From assembly GCF_002743055.1 (NCBI RefSeq), contig NZ_PDYM01000026.1:1-44703 (forward strand): DNA of 44,703 bases. Direction: 5' to 3'. The first letter of the stretch is position 1. Each line of letters begins with the position of its first letter. The translations under genes and the position numbers were made by a program. Under the pieces are notes generated by a model. That model searched no databases and was not told the origin of the DNA. It saw nothing but the letters and a program-made list of their open reading frames with translations. This DNA is from Sporosarcina sp. P13 (GTDB lineage Bacteria > Bacillota > Bacilli > Bacillales_A > Planococcaceae). This document shows positions 33,206 through 41,362 of this stretch, one piece after another.

Positions 33206-33742
33206 ATGGATGGAAGAAAGCGTCATATAGAATATAATAATCAAAGGGTCGTAGGGGTATGGCTCGTTTATATTGGGGTTATTATTATTTTTTCAGCGAT
33301 TATTGGTGGTGACTTATTCATTCAGCCTTTTATTATGGGATTTGGTTATTTTATTGGTTATTTCCTTATATTTGGTTTGCCTTATGTAAATAGAAAACTA
33401 TCATATGGGAAGAATTCCAAGTTTCAAGATAAAATGGATAACTATTCGATAATATTCACTATAATTTTGTGCACAGTTATTGGGTTAGTTATAGGCATTG
33501 ATGACTTAAGATTCCTATGGTTATGTATACTTGTCGTTATTGGAATTCATTTCTTTGGTTTTTACTTTTCTCAAGGAAAACTAATGCTCATATTAGGCAT
33601 ATTAACAATAGTAAACTCGCTAGTCGGCATATTTTTACTCAGTGTCCCTTTCCTATTGTTCGCAGCGATTGACGGTAGTATAAAAGTTATCATTGGGGTT
33701 AACATGCTATGTATGCGACGTCAGTTGAATAGTCCACTTTAA
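33206..33742 (+). CDS. Six-helix membrane protein (DUF6609-like)
   Basis: This 178-aa protein has about six transmembrane helices (around residues 18-34, 38-58, 75-95, 100-120, 122-145, 148-168). An early NNQRVVGVWLVYIGVIII, followed by FGYFIGYFLIF and KLSYG, resembles the uncharacterised Bacillus family DUF6609. No catalytic residues stand out and the function is unknown. AGGGGGTAGG lies upstream of ATG 33206. The gene sits alone between two copies (R5, R4) of a palindromic repeat with shared flanks, so it may be a mobile cargo gene. Confidence 0.75.
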   Translation: MDGRKRHIEYNNQRVVGVWLVYIGVIIIFSAIIGGDLFIQPFIMGFGYFIGYFLIFGLPYVNRKLSYGKNSKFQDKMDNYSIIFTIILCTVIGLVIGIDDLRFLWLCILVVIGIHFFGFYFSQGKLMLILGILTIVNSLVGIFLLSVPFLLFAAIDGSIKVIIGVNMLCMRRQLNSPL

Positions 33743-33748
33743 ATGATA

Positions 33749-33835
33749 AAACATAACTTTCATAAATAATTTCAAATGATAGGCGCCAGATCCCCGAACA
33801 ATTCAGAATTGTTTAGGGATCTGGTACCTGAGTTG
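33749..33835 (+). repeat. Palindromic repeat R4 with shared flank
   Basis: The flank AAACATAACTTTCATAAAT is followed by GCGCCAGATCCCCGAACAA, TTCAGAATTGTTTAGGGATC and TGGTACCTGAGTTGA. The core 33781-33830 is almost identical to R3. Same orientation as R2, R3 and R5. Confidence 0.85.
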
Positions 33836-33871
33836 ATTTTCCTTTTTCGTCCTGTGTAAGTTGGTATTGAA

Positions 33872-34834
33872 CTAGAATTTGATCGATTTTACTTTATCAA
33901 TTGCAATAGTAGCTTCATTAATAATTCTTCCTACAATTTGCTCAGCACTTTCAATCGTCTCAATTAACCCTACTCCCTGACCAGCATTAACCCAACCATT
34001 TAAAAGGTCTCCTTCAATCGCTGCCTTTTTGTTAATAGCCCCGCTTATATAAGGCAATACTACTTCCGGAGAGGAATCTGTATGAAGTATCTCCTGAACC
34101 TTAGTAACGTAATCAGATTTAATAACACGCATAACTCCACCCATACTTCTTGTTAAAATAGTCGTATCTTCGTCCATGGATTGGATCAGAAGTTGCTTAT
34201 AATTTTCATGAGCTACGCACTCTGTTGTAGCGACAAAGCGTGTTCCCAATTGAACTCCGTCCGCCCCCAAACTCATAGCAGCAATCATTCCTTTTCCATT
34301 CGAAATGCCTCCTGCAGCTATAACTGGAATGTTAACCTTTTGTGTGATTTGTGGAACTAAAGCGAAAGTTGTTAACTCTGCACCACCGTTATATCCGCCG
34401 GCTTCATAACCTTCGCAGACGATTATATCTCCTCCAGCCTTTTCAGCTTTTTCGGCATGTTTTACTGATGAAGTTAGAATCATTGTGATAATACCCATTT
34501 CTTTGAAAATCGGTATATAAGGAAGAGGGTTACCTGAACTAATACTAATCGCTTTTATTTTATCTTTATGCTTTTCAATGACATTTATAAAAGGTGTATT
34601 GTCTTTATGCTCGCTTATTGGCAGGTTTACACCAAATGGGAATTTTGTTTGCGTAGCTGCAATCAAAATTTCTTCTTCAAAACTTTCAGGTGTTCCTCCT
34701 GCTGAACCAATTTGACCAAATCCTCCACCATTTGAAACAGCAGCTGCTAATGAGCCGTTACCGACATATGCCATTCCACCCTCAATAATTGGATATCTAA
34801 TGTCTAGCATCTTGCAAACTCGATTATTCTTCAC
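33872..34834 (-). CDS. Nitronate monooxygenase/FabK-like flavoprotein
   Basis: This 320-aa TIM-barrel flavoprotein has YPIIEGGMAYVGNGSLAAAV at the N-terminus, FGVNLPI, then PVIAAGGISNGKGMIAAMSL and GADGVQLGTRFVATTE, which bind FMN. The family includes nitronate monooxygenases, which oxidise alkyl nitronates, and FabK-type enoyl-ACP reductases. The usual catalytic His in E-A-G-G-H is Tyr here (GYEAGGYNGG), so activity may differ from both. GAGGAGATTCC precedes ATG 34834. Promoter and palindromic operator lie upstream at 34957-34986. The gene faces the same way as the sigma-54 regulator but is separated from it by a terminator. Confidence 0.85.
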   Translation of the reverse strand: MKNNRVCKMLDIRYPIIEGGMAYVGNGSLAAAVSNGGGFGQIGSAGGTPESFEEEILIAATQTKFPFGVNLPISEHKDNTPFINVIEKHKDKIKAISISSGNPLPYIPIFKEMGIITMILTSSVKHAEKAEKAGGDIIVCEGYEAGGYNGGAELTTFALVPQITQKVNIPVIAAGGISNGKGMIAAMSLGADGVQLGTRFVATTECVAHENYKQLLIQSMDEDTTILTRSMGGVMRVIKSDYVTKVQEILHTDSSPEVVLPYISGAINKKAAIEGDLLNGWVNAGQGVGLIETIESAEQIVGRIINEATIAIDKVKSIKF

Positions 34835-34956
34835 AGGAATCTCCTCTTTCTATCATTGTATTGATTTTCTGGTTATTAAGTTTTCAAACGTCATGTACTT
34901 CGTGACTACTTCTTCTAATATAGATCTAGTACTAACTATTCTGAATACTATACCTA

Positions 34957-34985
34957 ATTGTAAAGTATATTAATTGACCGGTCAA
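34957..34985 (-). promoter_or_regulatory. Sigma-A promoter of the nitronate-monooxygenase-like gene
   Basis: On the minus strand TTGACC (34985-34980), a 17-nt spacer and TACAAT (34962-34957). The -35 box lies inside the palindrome at 34973-34986. Confidence 0.75.
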
Positions 34986-34986
34986 T
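34973..34986. promoter_or_regulatory. TetR-type operator
   Basis: The perfect 14-bp palindrome ATTGACCGGTCAAT overlaps the -35 box of the minus-strand gene, an arrangement typical of TetR-family repression. No TetR gene is in the window. Confidence 0.6.
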
Positions 34987-35120
34987 CTATTTTTAACTTT
35001 GCTTTCGCAGGACGAAATCAGCGGATAAGCCTAGATATAATTGGATAGGCCAGCGATCCATTGTTATAGATGATTTTAGATAAGTTCTTTAGTGTAGATA
35101 TTGTCTTTTTCAAGACATCT

Positions 35121-35160
35121 TGAAAAAGCTCGATCAATTGCATTAGAGCAATTAATCGAG
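35121..35160 (-). terminator. Terminator after the sigma-54 regulator
   Basis: On the minus strand CTCGATTAATTGC pairs with GCAATTGATCGAG, followed by CTTTTTC. A second perfect inverted repeat, CTTTTTCAAGA/TCTTGAAAAAG (35104-35127), overlaps its tail. The rest of 34987-35321 shows no gene. Confidence 0.75.
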
Positions 35161-35321
35161 TTCTTTAAGATGCCATAAAACGGATTAAAGCAAAAATGTT
35201 TGAAAGTCAGCTATAGCAATGGATTAATAATTCACTTTGATAAATCTAGGCTAGCTTGCCAAATTTACTGTATGAAAGATGGAGTAATAAGAGCAAATAG
35301 TTATAAAGTTTGTGGTAAGCC

Positions 35322-36698
35322 TTACTCCACTTCTGCTTCTCGGATACAGTACTTATTGATCAGTCTAAGTGCTTTAGTTTGACTAATACCAAGCACTTCA
35401 GCGACCTTTCTGGATGATCTATGCTTATTGTATGCATTGGTTACCAGTCCTTTTTCAAAGTTTTCGACCAAATAATCAAATTTTCCTATCGTAACCGCTT
35501 CAATAGGATTATTAATAATGATATTAGGTAGATCATTCATCTGAATTACTTGTTTTGGAGAAATAATAGTTAGTTTTTCAATAATATTCTTTAACTGTCT
35601 AATATTTCCCGGCCAATTATAAGTTATAAGTTTTCTTGCTGCTTCTTCAGAAAGAACTTTTTGTTGAGAATGCTTTTCATTAAACTTATTTAAAAAGTAA
35701 TTACATAAAGGTAATATATCTTCCTTTCTATCTTTCAGCGAGGGGAGATAAATGTCAAAAATGTTTAATCTCCAATATAAATCCTCTCTAAACCTTTTAT
35801 CTTCAACTAATTTTTGAAGATCTTGGTTAGTCGCTGCGATAATACATATATTTACTTCTTTAAATGTAGTACCACCTACTGGATAGAACCGCTTGTTTTC
35901 GATAACATCTAATAACTTTGCTTGCATATTTAAAGGCAGTTCACCAATTTCATCCAAGAATAATGTTCCAGAATTAGCAAGCTCTATTAATCCCTTTTTA
36001 CCTTTAGGATTAGATCCAGTAAATGCATGTGGAACATAACCAAAAAGTTCTGATTCCAATAAGTTTTCGGGTATTGCAGCACAGTTAATGGTGACAAATG
36101 GAAAGTCCTTTCGAGAGCTTAGCTCATGAATATACTTAGCTAACATACTTTTTCCTGTACCACTTTCACCTTGAATCAAAACTGAGATATCTTTGTCCGC
36201 AATTCTTGTTATTGAATCAAATAAAGACTTCATAATTTGTGAATTAGTTACAAAGTCAACAAATTCAGAGTCATTCTGCCTTCGAATCATATGATTTATA
36301 CTATTATCTTCTACAGTGGAAAAACTAATATCATAATTGTTGATGTTTGCTTGAGAACCGCATATAACCATTTCAATTTCATCATTTTCATCAAAAACAG
36401 GTACATCAACGGAGATGATTTTTATCCCTGTAAAGGTAACTTGTTCAATCGTAACACTTCTTTTCTCCTTATAAACAATTGGTAATGCGGTTGGATACCA
36501 TGAACCGTCCCAAACGTCATAAAAGTTTTTCCCTATTAATTGCTCAGGCAATATACCATATTGTTTTATTGAAACTGAATTAGTGTAAATTATATTTAAA
36601 TTTTTGTCCGTAACAAATATTTCATTAGGATAGTTTTCTAAGATTTTGAACATAGTCTCTTTTGATAAGTGGTAATAATTTTCTTTTGACCAGTCCAT
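35322..36698 (-). CDS. PAS-AAA+ sigma-54-dependent activator
   Basis: This 458-aa enhancer-binding protein has three parts. A PAS sensor domain (about 13-115) is followed by an AAA+ domain (about 150-385) with Walker A GESGTGKS at 177-184 and Walker B LFLDE at 246-250, and a Fis-type helix-turn-helix closes the protein (about 415-455, HRSSRKVAEVLGISQTKAL). Such proteins bind upstream sites and use ATP to open sigma-54 promoters. The loop that contacts sigma-54 is normally GAFTGA; here residues 224-229 are HAFTGS. It is divergent from the acyl-CoA synthetase gene, whose promoter has a -24/-12 box, so that is the likely target. The signal for the PAS domain is unknown. Confidence 0.95.
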   Translation of the reverse strand: MDWSKENYYHLSKETMFKILENYPNEIFVTDKNLNIIYTNSVSIKQYGILPEQLIGKNFYDVWDGSWYPTALPIVYKEKRSVTIEQVTFTGIKIISVDVPVFDENDEIEMVICGSQANINNYDISFSTVEDNSINHMIRRQNDSEFVDFVTNSQIMKSLFDSITRIADKDISVLIQGESGTGKSMLAKYIHELSSRKDFPFVTINCAAIPENLLESELFGYVPHAFTGSNPKGKKGLIELANSGTLFLDEIGELPLNMQAKLLDVIENKRFYPVGGTTFKEVNICIIAATNQDLQKLVEDKRFREDLYWRLNIFDIYLPSLKDRKEDILPLCNYFLNKFNEKHSQQKVLSEEAARKLITYNWPGNIRQLKNIIEKLTIISPKQVIQMNDLPNIIINNPIEAVTIGKFDYLVENFEKGLVTNAYNKHRSSRKVAEVLGISQTKALRLINKYCIREAEVE

Positions 36699-36847
36699 TT
36701 AATCCCCCCCCGATTCTAGCTGTCACAAATGTGTAATTTTGCTGGTTGTAATATAAACTTAGTCACCTAAATTCATATAAGAAATGGCCATTCTAAAAAT
36801 TGGTCTGTCATTGCAGTTAAAGGGATAATTAATGAAAGGATTTTATA

Positions 36848-36967
36848 ATGGCACACCCAGAGAATACCACACAAAGCCTTAAATTTAAATACATATCACT
36901 GTCTGAACGCGGAGAAATTGCTAGAAGCTTGGAACGAACTCGCCAGACGATTGCCAATAGAACTTAA
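36848..36967 (+). pseudogene. IS30-like transposase relic
   Basis: From ATG 36848 the frame reads MAHPENTTQSLKFKYISLSE, then RGEI, ARSLERTRQTIANRT and stops. This resembles the N-terminal helix-turn-helix of IS30-family transposases with an internal deletion. No inverted repeats or downstream catalytic part are recognisable. The identification is tentative. Confidence 0.45.
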
Positions 36968-37282
36968 GTGTGGAACAACAATTTAACCCAAGACTGGAAG
37001 TAAGTCTTACACACCTTATTTGCTGAAATAAGACGGGCGATATTTGAACAAAACAGAGGATATTGAGGTATGAAAAATAAGCTGATTTTCGCGCAAGATT
37101 TGTTTGTTTTCAAAAGTAACTTATATAGGGAGATGTCAATGGCAGTGGCAGTGAATTAGGAGCATTTTATTTATACATAAGGGGATCTTTGATTTTAGAT
37201 TTTTCCTTATGTCTAGACAGCAACCAAGTAAGTTTATAATTCTATTGAAAAATTAATCATCATAAATAGTGGCACTGAGTTT
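36968..37282 (+). other. Intergenic stretch with relic sequence
   Basis: There is no intact gene. It continues from the transposase relic. An inverted repeat ACATAAGG/CCTTATGT at about 37174-37211 could form a hairpin. Confidence 0.4.
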
Positions 37283-37300
37283 GTTTCACTTCAATGAAAC
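37283..37300. promoter_or_regulatory. Candidate upstream activator site for the sigma-54 regulator
   Basis: The inverted repeat GTTTCA-N6-TGAAAC lies about 100 bp upstream of the -24 box, the usual distance for an enhancer-binding protein. A further half-site GATTTCAAC follows directly. Confidence 0.45.
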
Positions 37301-37397
37301 GATTTCAACTCACGATGGATGCTTCCTAAACTATTGAAATATAAGCGGAAAGCAAAGAAAGTATAGACTTTCACGAGAATTGAAAGAAAATTTAGAG

Positions 37398-37414
37398 TTG
37401 GCATGAAACTTGCA
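37398..37414 (+). promoter_or_regulatory. Sigma-54 (-24/-12) promoter
   Basis: TTGGCATGAAACTTGCA matches the sigma-54 consensus TTGGCAC-N5-TTGCA/T: GG at 400-401 (of 37xxx) and GC at 412-413 are separated by exactly 10 bases. Transcription would start near 37425, about 100 nt before the acyl-CoA synthetase gene. Confidence 0.9.
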
Positions 37415-37531
37415 ATTACTACTAAGTGTCACTATAGAAAGGGGAATCATAAAAGAAAGTTAAGCAAAATATAGCGATATTGTAAAAAAATTAGCGAATT
37501 AAAATATTAATCACTCAATGGAGGAATGAAA

Positions 37532-39643
37532 ATGAAAGAACAAAACTTAATTATGTTGTCAGGATCTGTACGGTCAATTGCCCTTGTAGGAGCGAATCAT
37601 CGATTTGCAACCCAAATTATGTTAGAGAATCTATTTCACTTTGGTTTTGAAGGAGAGATCTTTTTAGTCAATCCAAGATATGAGAGTCTTAATGGAATGA
37701 AATGTTATGACTCTTTACTTGACATCGGTAAGCAAATTGATATGGTTGCAGGACTTGTAAATCCACAAATGATGATTGACGTTACTAAACAAGCGGTAAA
37801 TGTGGGAGCTAAAGTCCTTTTTATTCCAGGCGGGGGTTATGGTGAAAGTGGCTTACACGGGAAGGCGATTGAGGAAATTGTTCTTAAAGAAGCCTCCAAG
37901 ACGGGGATGCGTGTCATTGGACCAAATTGTATGGGATATGTTGATTTGCATAATGGCTTTACTCCATACATTGGGACTTTAAATAGACCGAAGCGTCCGA
38001 TTCAAAAAGGACAAGTATCCATAATTTCACAGAGTGGATCAGTGCTCGATGCGTTCGTTGCATCACGCATTGGTTTAAGTAAAATTTATTCGACGGGTAA
38101 CGAAGTAGAACTGAAGATGTGTAATTACATTAGTTTGCTTGCGAAGGATCCAAAAACTTCAGTTATTATTTTATATATTGAAGCAGTGAGAGATCATGAG
38201 GAGTTTTTGAAAGCGCTTAATTTGTGTGCTGAATATAAAAAACCAGTCATTGCAATCAAAGTTGGTAAGACGAAAAAGGCATCCGCTATGGCCAACGCGC
38301 ATTCGGGAGCACTAGCAGGTGATTATAAAGTTGAAAAATTAGTCCTCGAAGAGCATGGCGTTATATTTGTTTCTGATATTGATGAAGCAGTTGCAACTGC
38401 ACAATTATTTTCACAGCCGTACGCACCTACTAACAACACGGTATATTCTTTTGCAGTATCCGGAGGACAAGCGGGAATGACACTTGATTTAGCAGGAGAG
38501 TATGGAGTTGATTTTCCAGAGTTCTCTGATGTTGTTAAACAGGAATTCAAGAATAAACTGCCTGAACTCATACCTTTATCTAATCCGCTAGATACTTGGG
38601 GGAAAAGCTCGAAAGAGTTTTCAGAAGTATCAAAAATATGTTTAGAAGCACTAGCAACAGGCTCTGATGCAGGTATTATCGCTGTTGCCATTGATGCACC
38701 GGATGGGCAAGGTGATCATGAATTTGACTTTACAGGAACCCCAGCAAGGTGTCTAGCGGCATTACGAGAAAAAACGGATAAACCACTCGTTTATTTCAGT
38801 CATATTCAAGAAGATTTTGATCCACGTGTATTGGCTATTTTAGATGAAGCAGGTATTCCGGCAATACGTGGTAGTCGAAATGCACTTGTAGCGTGCCGTG
38901 CAATGTTTCAATACAGAGATTTCTTAGAAAAGAAGGAACAATCACCAATTTATTCGGTGAACAAGAAAGTATTTGAGTATCAGCCGACTTTACTTGATGA
39001 CGATGATGGACGTAAACTTCTTCAACAATATGGATTTCATGCACCTACTGAGAAAGTGGTTAATACATTGCAAGAGTCTATACAAACTTCAGAAGAAATT
39101 GGTTATCCTGTCGTATTAAAAGCGCAAGGATTAGCACATAAGTCGGATGTTGGTGGAGTAGCGTTAAATCTTCGAAATGCTGAAGAGTTAACAAAAGCAT
39201 GGAACAGTATGCAAAAGCTAAACTCTCCATACTATTTAATTCAAGAGATGATTCACGATGGATTTGAAACTATACTTTCTTATAAAACAGACGCTCATTA
39301 TGGTCCGGTAGTCATATTTGGAATAGGTGGAATCTATACCGAGATGATCAAAGAAGTAGTGGTTGCCATTCCACCTATATCTCAAGAAAAAGCGAAGGAA
39401 ATGATTCGTGAAATACCTATGCTATGGAAAAGTATACAAGGCTATCGTGGGAAGGAAACACTTGATTTTGAGGGTCTTGTTAATGCAATTGTAAAAATGG
39501 GTGAGATGGCCGAAAGTAACTATGAGGAAATAGTAGAATTTGAAATTAATCCGTTAATTGTCCGATCAACAGGAGCTGGAGTAAAAGCACTTGATGTTCT
39601 TGCATCTGTTCGGAAAACTATTAATGAAGAAATATCGGTTTAA
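37532..39643 (+). CDS. ADP-forming acyl-CoA synthetase (fused alpha-beta)
   Basis: This 703-aa enzyme converts an acyl-CoA, ADP and phosphate into the acid, CoA and ATP, or the reverse. Domains in order are: a CoA-binding Rossmann domain (about 8-125, VRSIALVGANHRFATQIML), succinyl-CoA-ligase-like domains (about 150-290 and 300-460) with the catalytic His257 in NAHSGALAGDY, and a C-terminal ATP-grasp domain (about 480-700, VVLKAQGLAHKSDVGGVALN). I chose ATG 37532 because GGAGG directly abuts the ATG at 37526. It stands behind the sigma-54 promoter. As an end enzyme of CoA-ester catabolism it would conserve energy as ATP; the acyl group is not known. Confidence 0.9.
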   Translation: MKEQNLIMLSGSVRSIALVGANHRFATQIMLENLFHFGFEGEIFLVNPRYESLNGMKCYDSLLDIGKQIDMVAGLVNPQMMIDVTKQAVNVGAKVLFIPGGGYGESGLHGKAIEEIVLKEASKTGMRVIGPNCMGYVDLHNGFTPYIGTLNRPKRPIQKGQVSIISQSGSVLDAFVASRIGLSKIYSTGNEVELKMCNYISLLAKDPKTSVIILYIEAVRDHEEFLKALNLCAEYKKPVIAIKVGKTKKASAMANAHSGALAGDYKVEKLVLEEHGVIFVSDIDEAVATAQLFSQPYAPTNNTVYSFAVSGGQAGMTLDLAGEYGVDFPEFSDVVKQEFKNKLPELIPLSNPLDTWGKSSKEFSEVSKICLEALATGSDAGIIAVAIDAPDGQGDHEFDFTGTPARCLAALREKTDKPLVYFSHIQEDFDPRVLAILDEAGIPAIRGSRNALVACRAMFQYRDFLEKKEQSPIYSVNKKVFEYQPTLLDDDDGRKLLQQYGFHAPTEKVVNTLQESIQTSEEIGYPVVLKAQGLAHKSDVGGVALNLRNAEELTKAWNSMQKLNSPYYLIQEMIHDGFETILSYKTDAHYGPVVIFGIGGIYTEMIKEVVVAIPPISQEKAKEMIREIPMLWKSIQGYRGKETLDFEGLVNAIVKMGEMAESNYEEIVEFEINPLIVRSTGAGVKALDVLASVRKTINEEISV

Positions 39644-39699
39644 CCTTTTATATGTTTATTGAAATGGTAAGTAACAAGGTAATTAACAGGAGATAGTAA

Positions 39700-40023
39700 T
39701 TGAAGAGTGTTCTTCTAATTCTTTTACTACAGTTAATATATGTCCCAATGTTTACAATCCGCACCATATTTATCGTGAAACAATTACGAATACAGGCAGC
39801 TGTACTAGGCCTTTTCGAAGCATTAGTATATGTTTTTGGATTTAGTGTTGGTATTTTAGTGGGGACAAAAATCGAACATAAACTATCAATTGGTTATTCG
39901 TCTATATTTGTTAATCTTCCTACAAAAAATCAAATATTAATAGATAAATTGCGATAGGAAGGATATGGGGTTACGATTTTTGTAGGAGAAGGAAGAGTCG
40001 AAAGAATTAATAATGAAAAGTGA
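39700..40023 (+). pseudogene. Broken UPF0316/DUF5698-DUF2179 membrane protein gene
   Basis: From TTG 39700 the frame reads an N-terminal hydrophobic part (IYVPMFTIRTIFIVKQLRIQ), then VGTKIEHKLSIGY, and meets TAG at 39955-39957. The same frame continues with EGYGVTIFVGEGRVERINNE to TGA 40021. Intact UPF0316 proteins of bacilli are about 170 aa with these same segments plus a membrane helix between the first two. Here that helix is shortened, one stop is in the middle and the C-terminus is absent. Confidence 0.7.
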
Positions 40024-40077
40024 AGAATACTACTAAATATAAAGATTACTTACATTATACGTTATCAAAATTACTTG

Positions 40078-40111
40078 GATGTATAACTATATGACAATAT
40101 AGTTATACATC
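40078..40111. promoter_or_regulatory. Perfect inverted repeat before the first CoA-transferase
   Basis: GATGTATAACTATAT (40078-40092) pairs perfectly with ATATAGTTATACATC (40097-40111) around GACA. It lies 38 nt before the ATG at 40150. As DNA it would be a strong operator; as RNA a strong hairpin. It is not followed by a T-run, so a terminator is less probable. Confidence 0.6.
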
Positions 40112-40149
40112 GTGTTTAAGGGCACTTCAAAAGGAGGAGATATTTAATT

Positions 40150-41334
40150 ATGAAACCGTTACAGGGCATTAAGGTAGTTGATTTCACACAATCGCATGGT
40201 GGCTCTGCGACAACAATGTATCTAGCGGACTTTGGGGCAGAAGTAATTAAAATAGAAAGGCGAGAATATGGTGATCCAGCTAGGAGTTGGCCACCATTTA
40301 AAGAAAGTAGTAGCGCATACTTTTCTCTTTTGAACAGAGGGAAGAAAAGTATAACTTTGGATTTGAGAAAAGAGGAAGGAGTAGAAGTTATTAGGAAATT
40401 GGTAATGGAATCTGATATTATTGTTGAAAATTTTAAAGCGGGAACAATGGAAAGTTACGGATTAGGATATGAAGATATAAAAAAGATAAATCCTAAAATC
40501 ATTTACGCGCAATTGACGGGATTTGGTAGCACTGGACCACTAAAAGATTATCCAGCATATGATATTGTTGTTCAAGCAATGAGTGGAATAATGGATGTCA
40601 CCGGATTTAGTGATGGACCGCCTACAAAAATGGGTCCACCCGTTGGAGATTATTTTAGTGCTGTCTATCTAACAGCAGGAATTAATATGGCTTTATTTAA
40701 TAGAGAAAGAACAGGAATTGGCCAAAAAGTGGAACTAGGTATGGTAGACGCCTTGGTATCAGCTTTAGAGGATAAGATCGCACATTATTCTGTAGCAAAC
40801 GTCATGCCTAGTAGGGTTGGAAATGCACATCCAATGATTGCACCTTACGATACGTTAGAAACAAAAGATGGCTATGTATCTTTGGGTATTTCTACGGATA
40901 ATCAGTGGGAGAATTTCTGTATGGCATTGGACATAAGTGAATTAGCAGTAGATAAGAGATACAACAGTAATGAAAAAAGAGGTGCTAACTATTTTACAAG
41001 TCTTAGAGTTATTATTGAAAGTATTACAAAAACATTAACTACATCAGAAATATTGCAGAAACTTGACCACTATCAAATACCAGCAGGGAAAGTGAATACA
41101 GTAGTAGAAGCTTTGGAACTACCACAAACAAAAGCACGAGATATGTTGGTGGAAATAACAGATAAGTCTTTAGGGAAGGTAAAAGTTCCTGGAATACACG
41201 TTAAATTACATGGAACACCAGGTTCTATTGACAAAGGAGCGCCTCTATTAGGATATCATACAGAAGAAGTGCTAGAGAGCATTGGATATTCACAAACCGA
41301 TATTAGCGAATTGAGAGATAAAAAGATTATTTAA
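40150..41334 (+). CDS. CaiB/BaiF-type (class III) CoA-transferase 1
   Basis: This 394-aa enzyme of the formyl-CoA transferase/CaiB family has LQGIKVVDFTQSHGGSATTM at the N-terminus, KIERREYGDPARSW for CoA binding, and the catalytic Asp167 in PPVGDYFSAV. Class III transferases move CoA between carboxylic acids through an Asp-CoA anhydride and thioester. AAAGGAGGAG precedes ATG 40150. It lies 28 nt before a second member of the family; the two may form a heteromer or act on different acids. CaiB acts on carnitine-type substrates in E. coli; the substrate here is inferred only. Confidence 0.92.
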   Translation: MKPLQGIKVVDFTQSHGGSATTMYLADFGAEVIKIERREYGDPARSWPPFKESSSAYFSLLNRGKKSITLDLRKEEGVEVIRKLVMESDIIVENFKAGTMESYGLGYEDIKKINPKIIYAQLTGFGSTGPLKDYPAYDIVVQAMSGIMDVTGFSDGPPTKMGPPVGDYFSAVYLTAGINMALFNRERTGIGQKVELGMVDALVSALEDKIAHYSVANVMPSRVGNAHPMIAPYDTLETKDGYVSLGISTDNQWENFCMALDISELAVDKRYNSNEKRGANYFTSLRVIIESITKTLTTSEILQKLDHYQIPAGKVNTVVEALELPQTKARDMLVEITDKSLGKVKVPGIHVKLHGTPGSIDKGAPLLGYHTEEVLESIGYSQTDISELRDKKII

Positions 41335-41362
41335 TAAATAAATGAGGAAGGTGAAAGTATAG

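Noticed and set aside
35200..35382. 60-codon frame downstream of the sigma-54 regulator
   Set aside because: It runs into the regulator gene on the other strand and has no family features.
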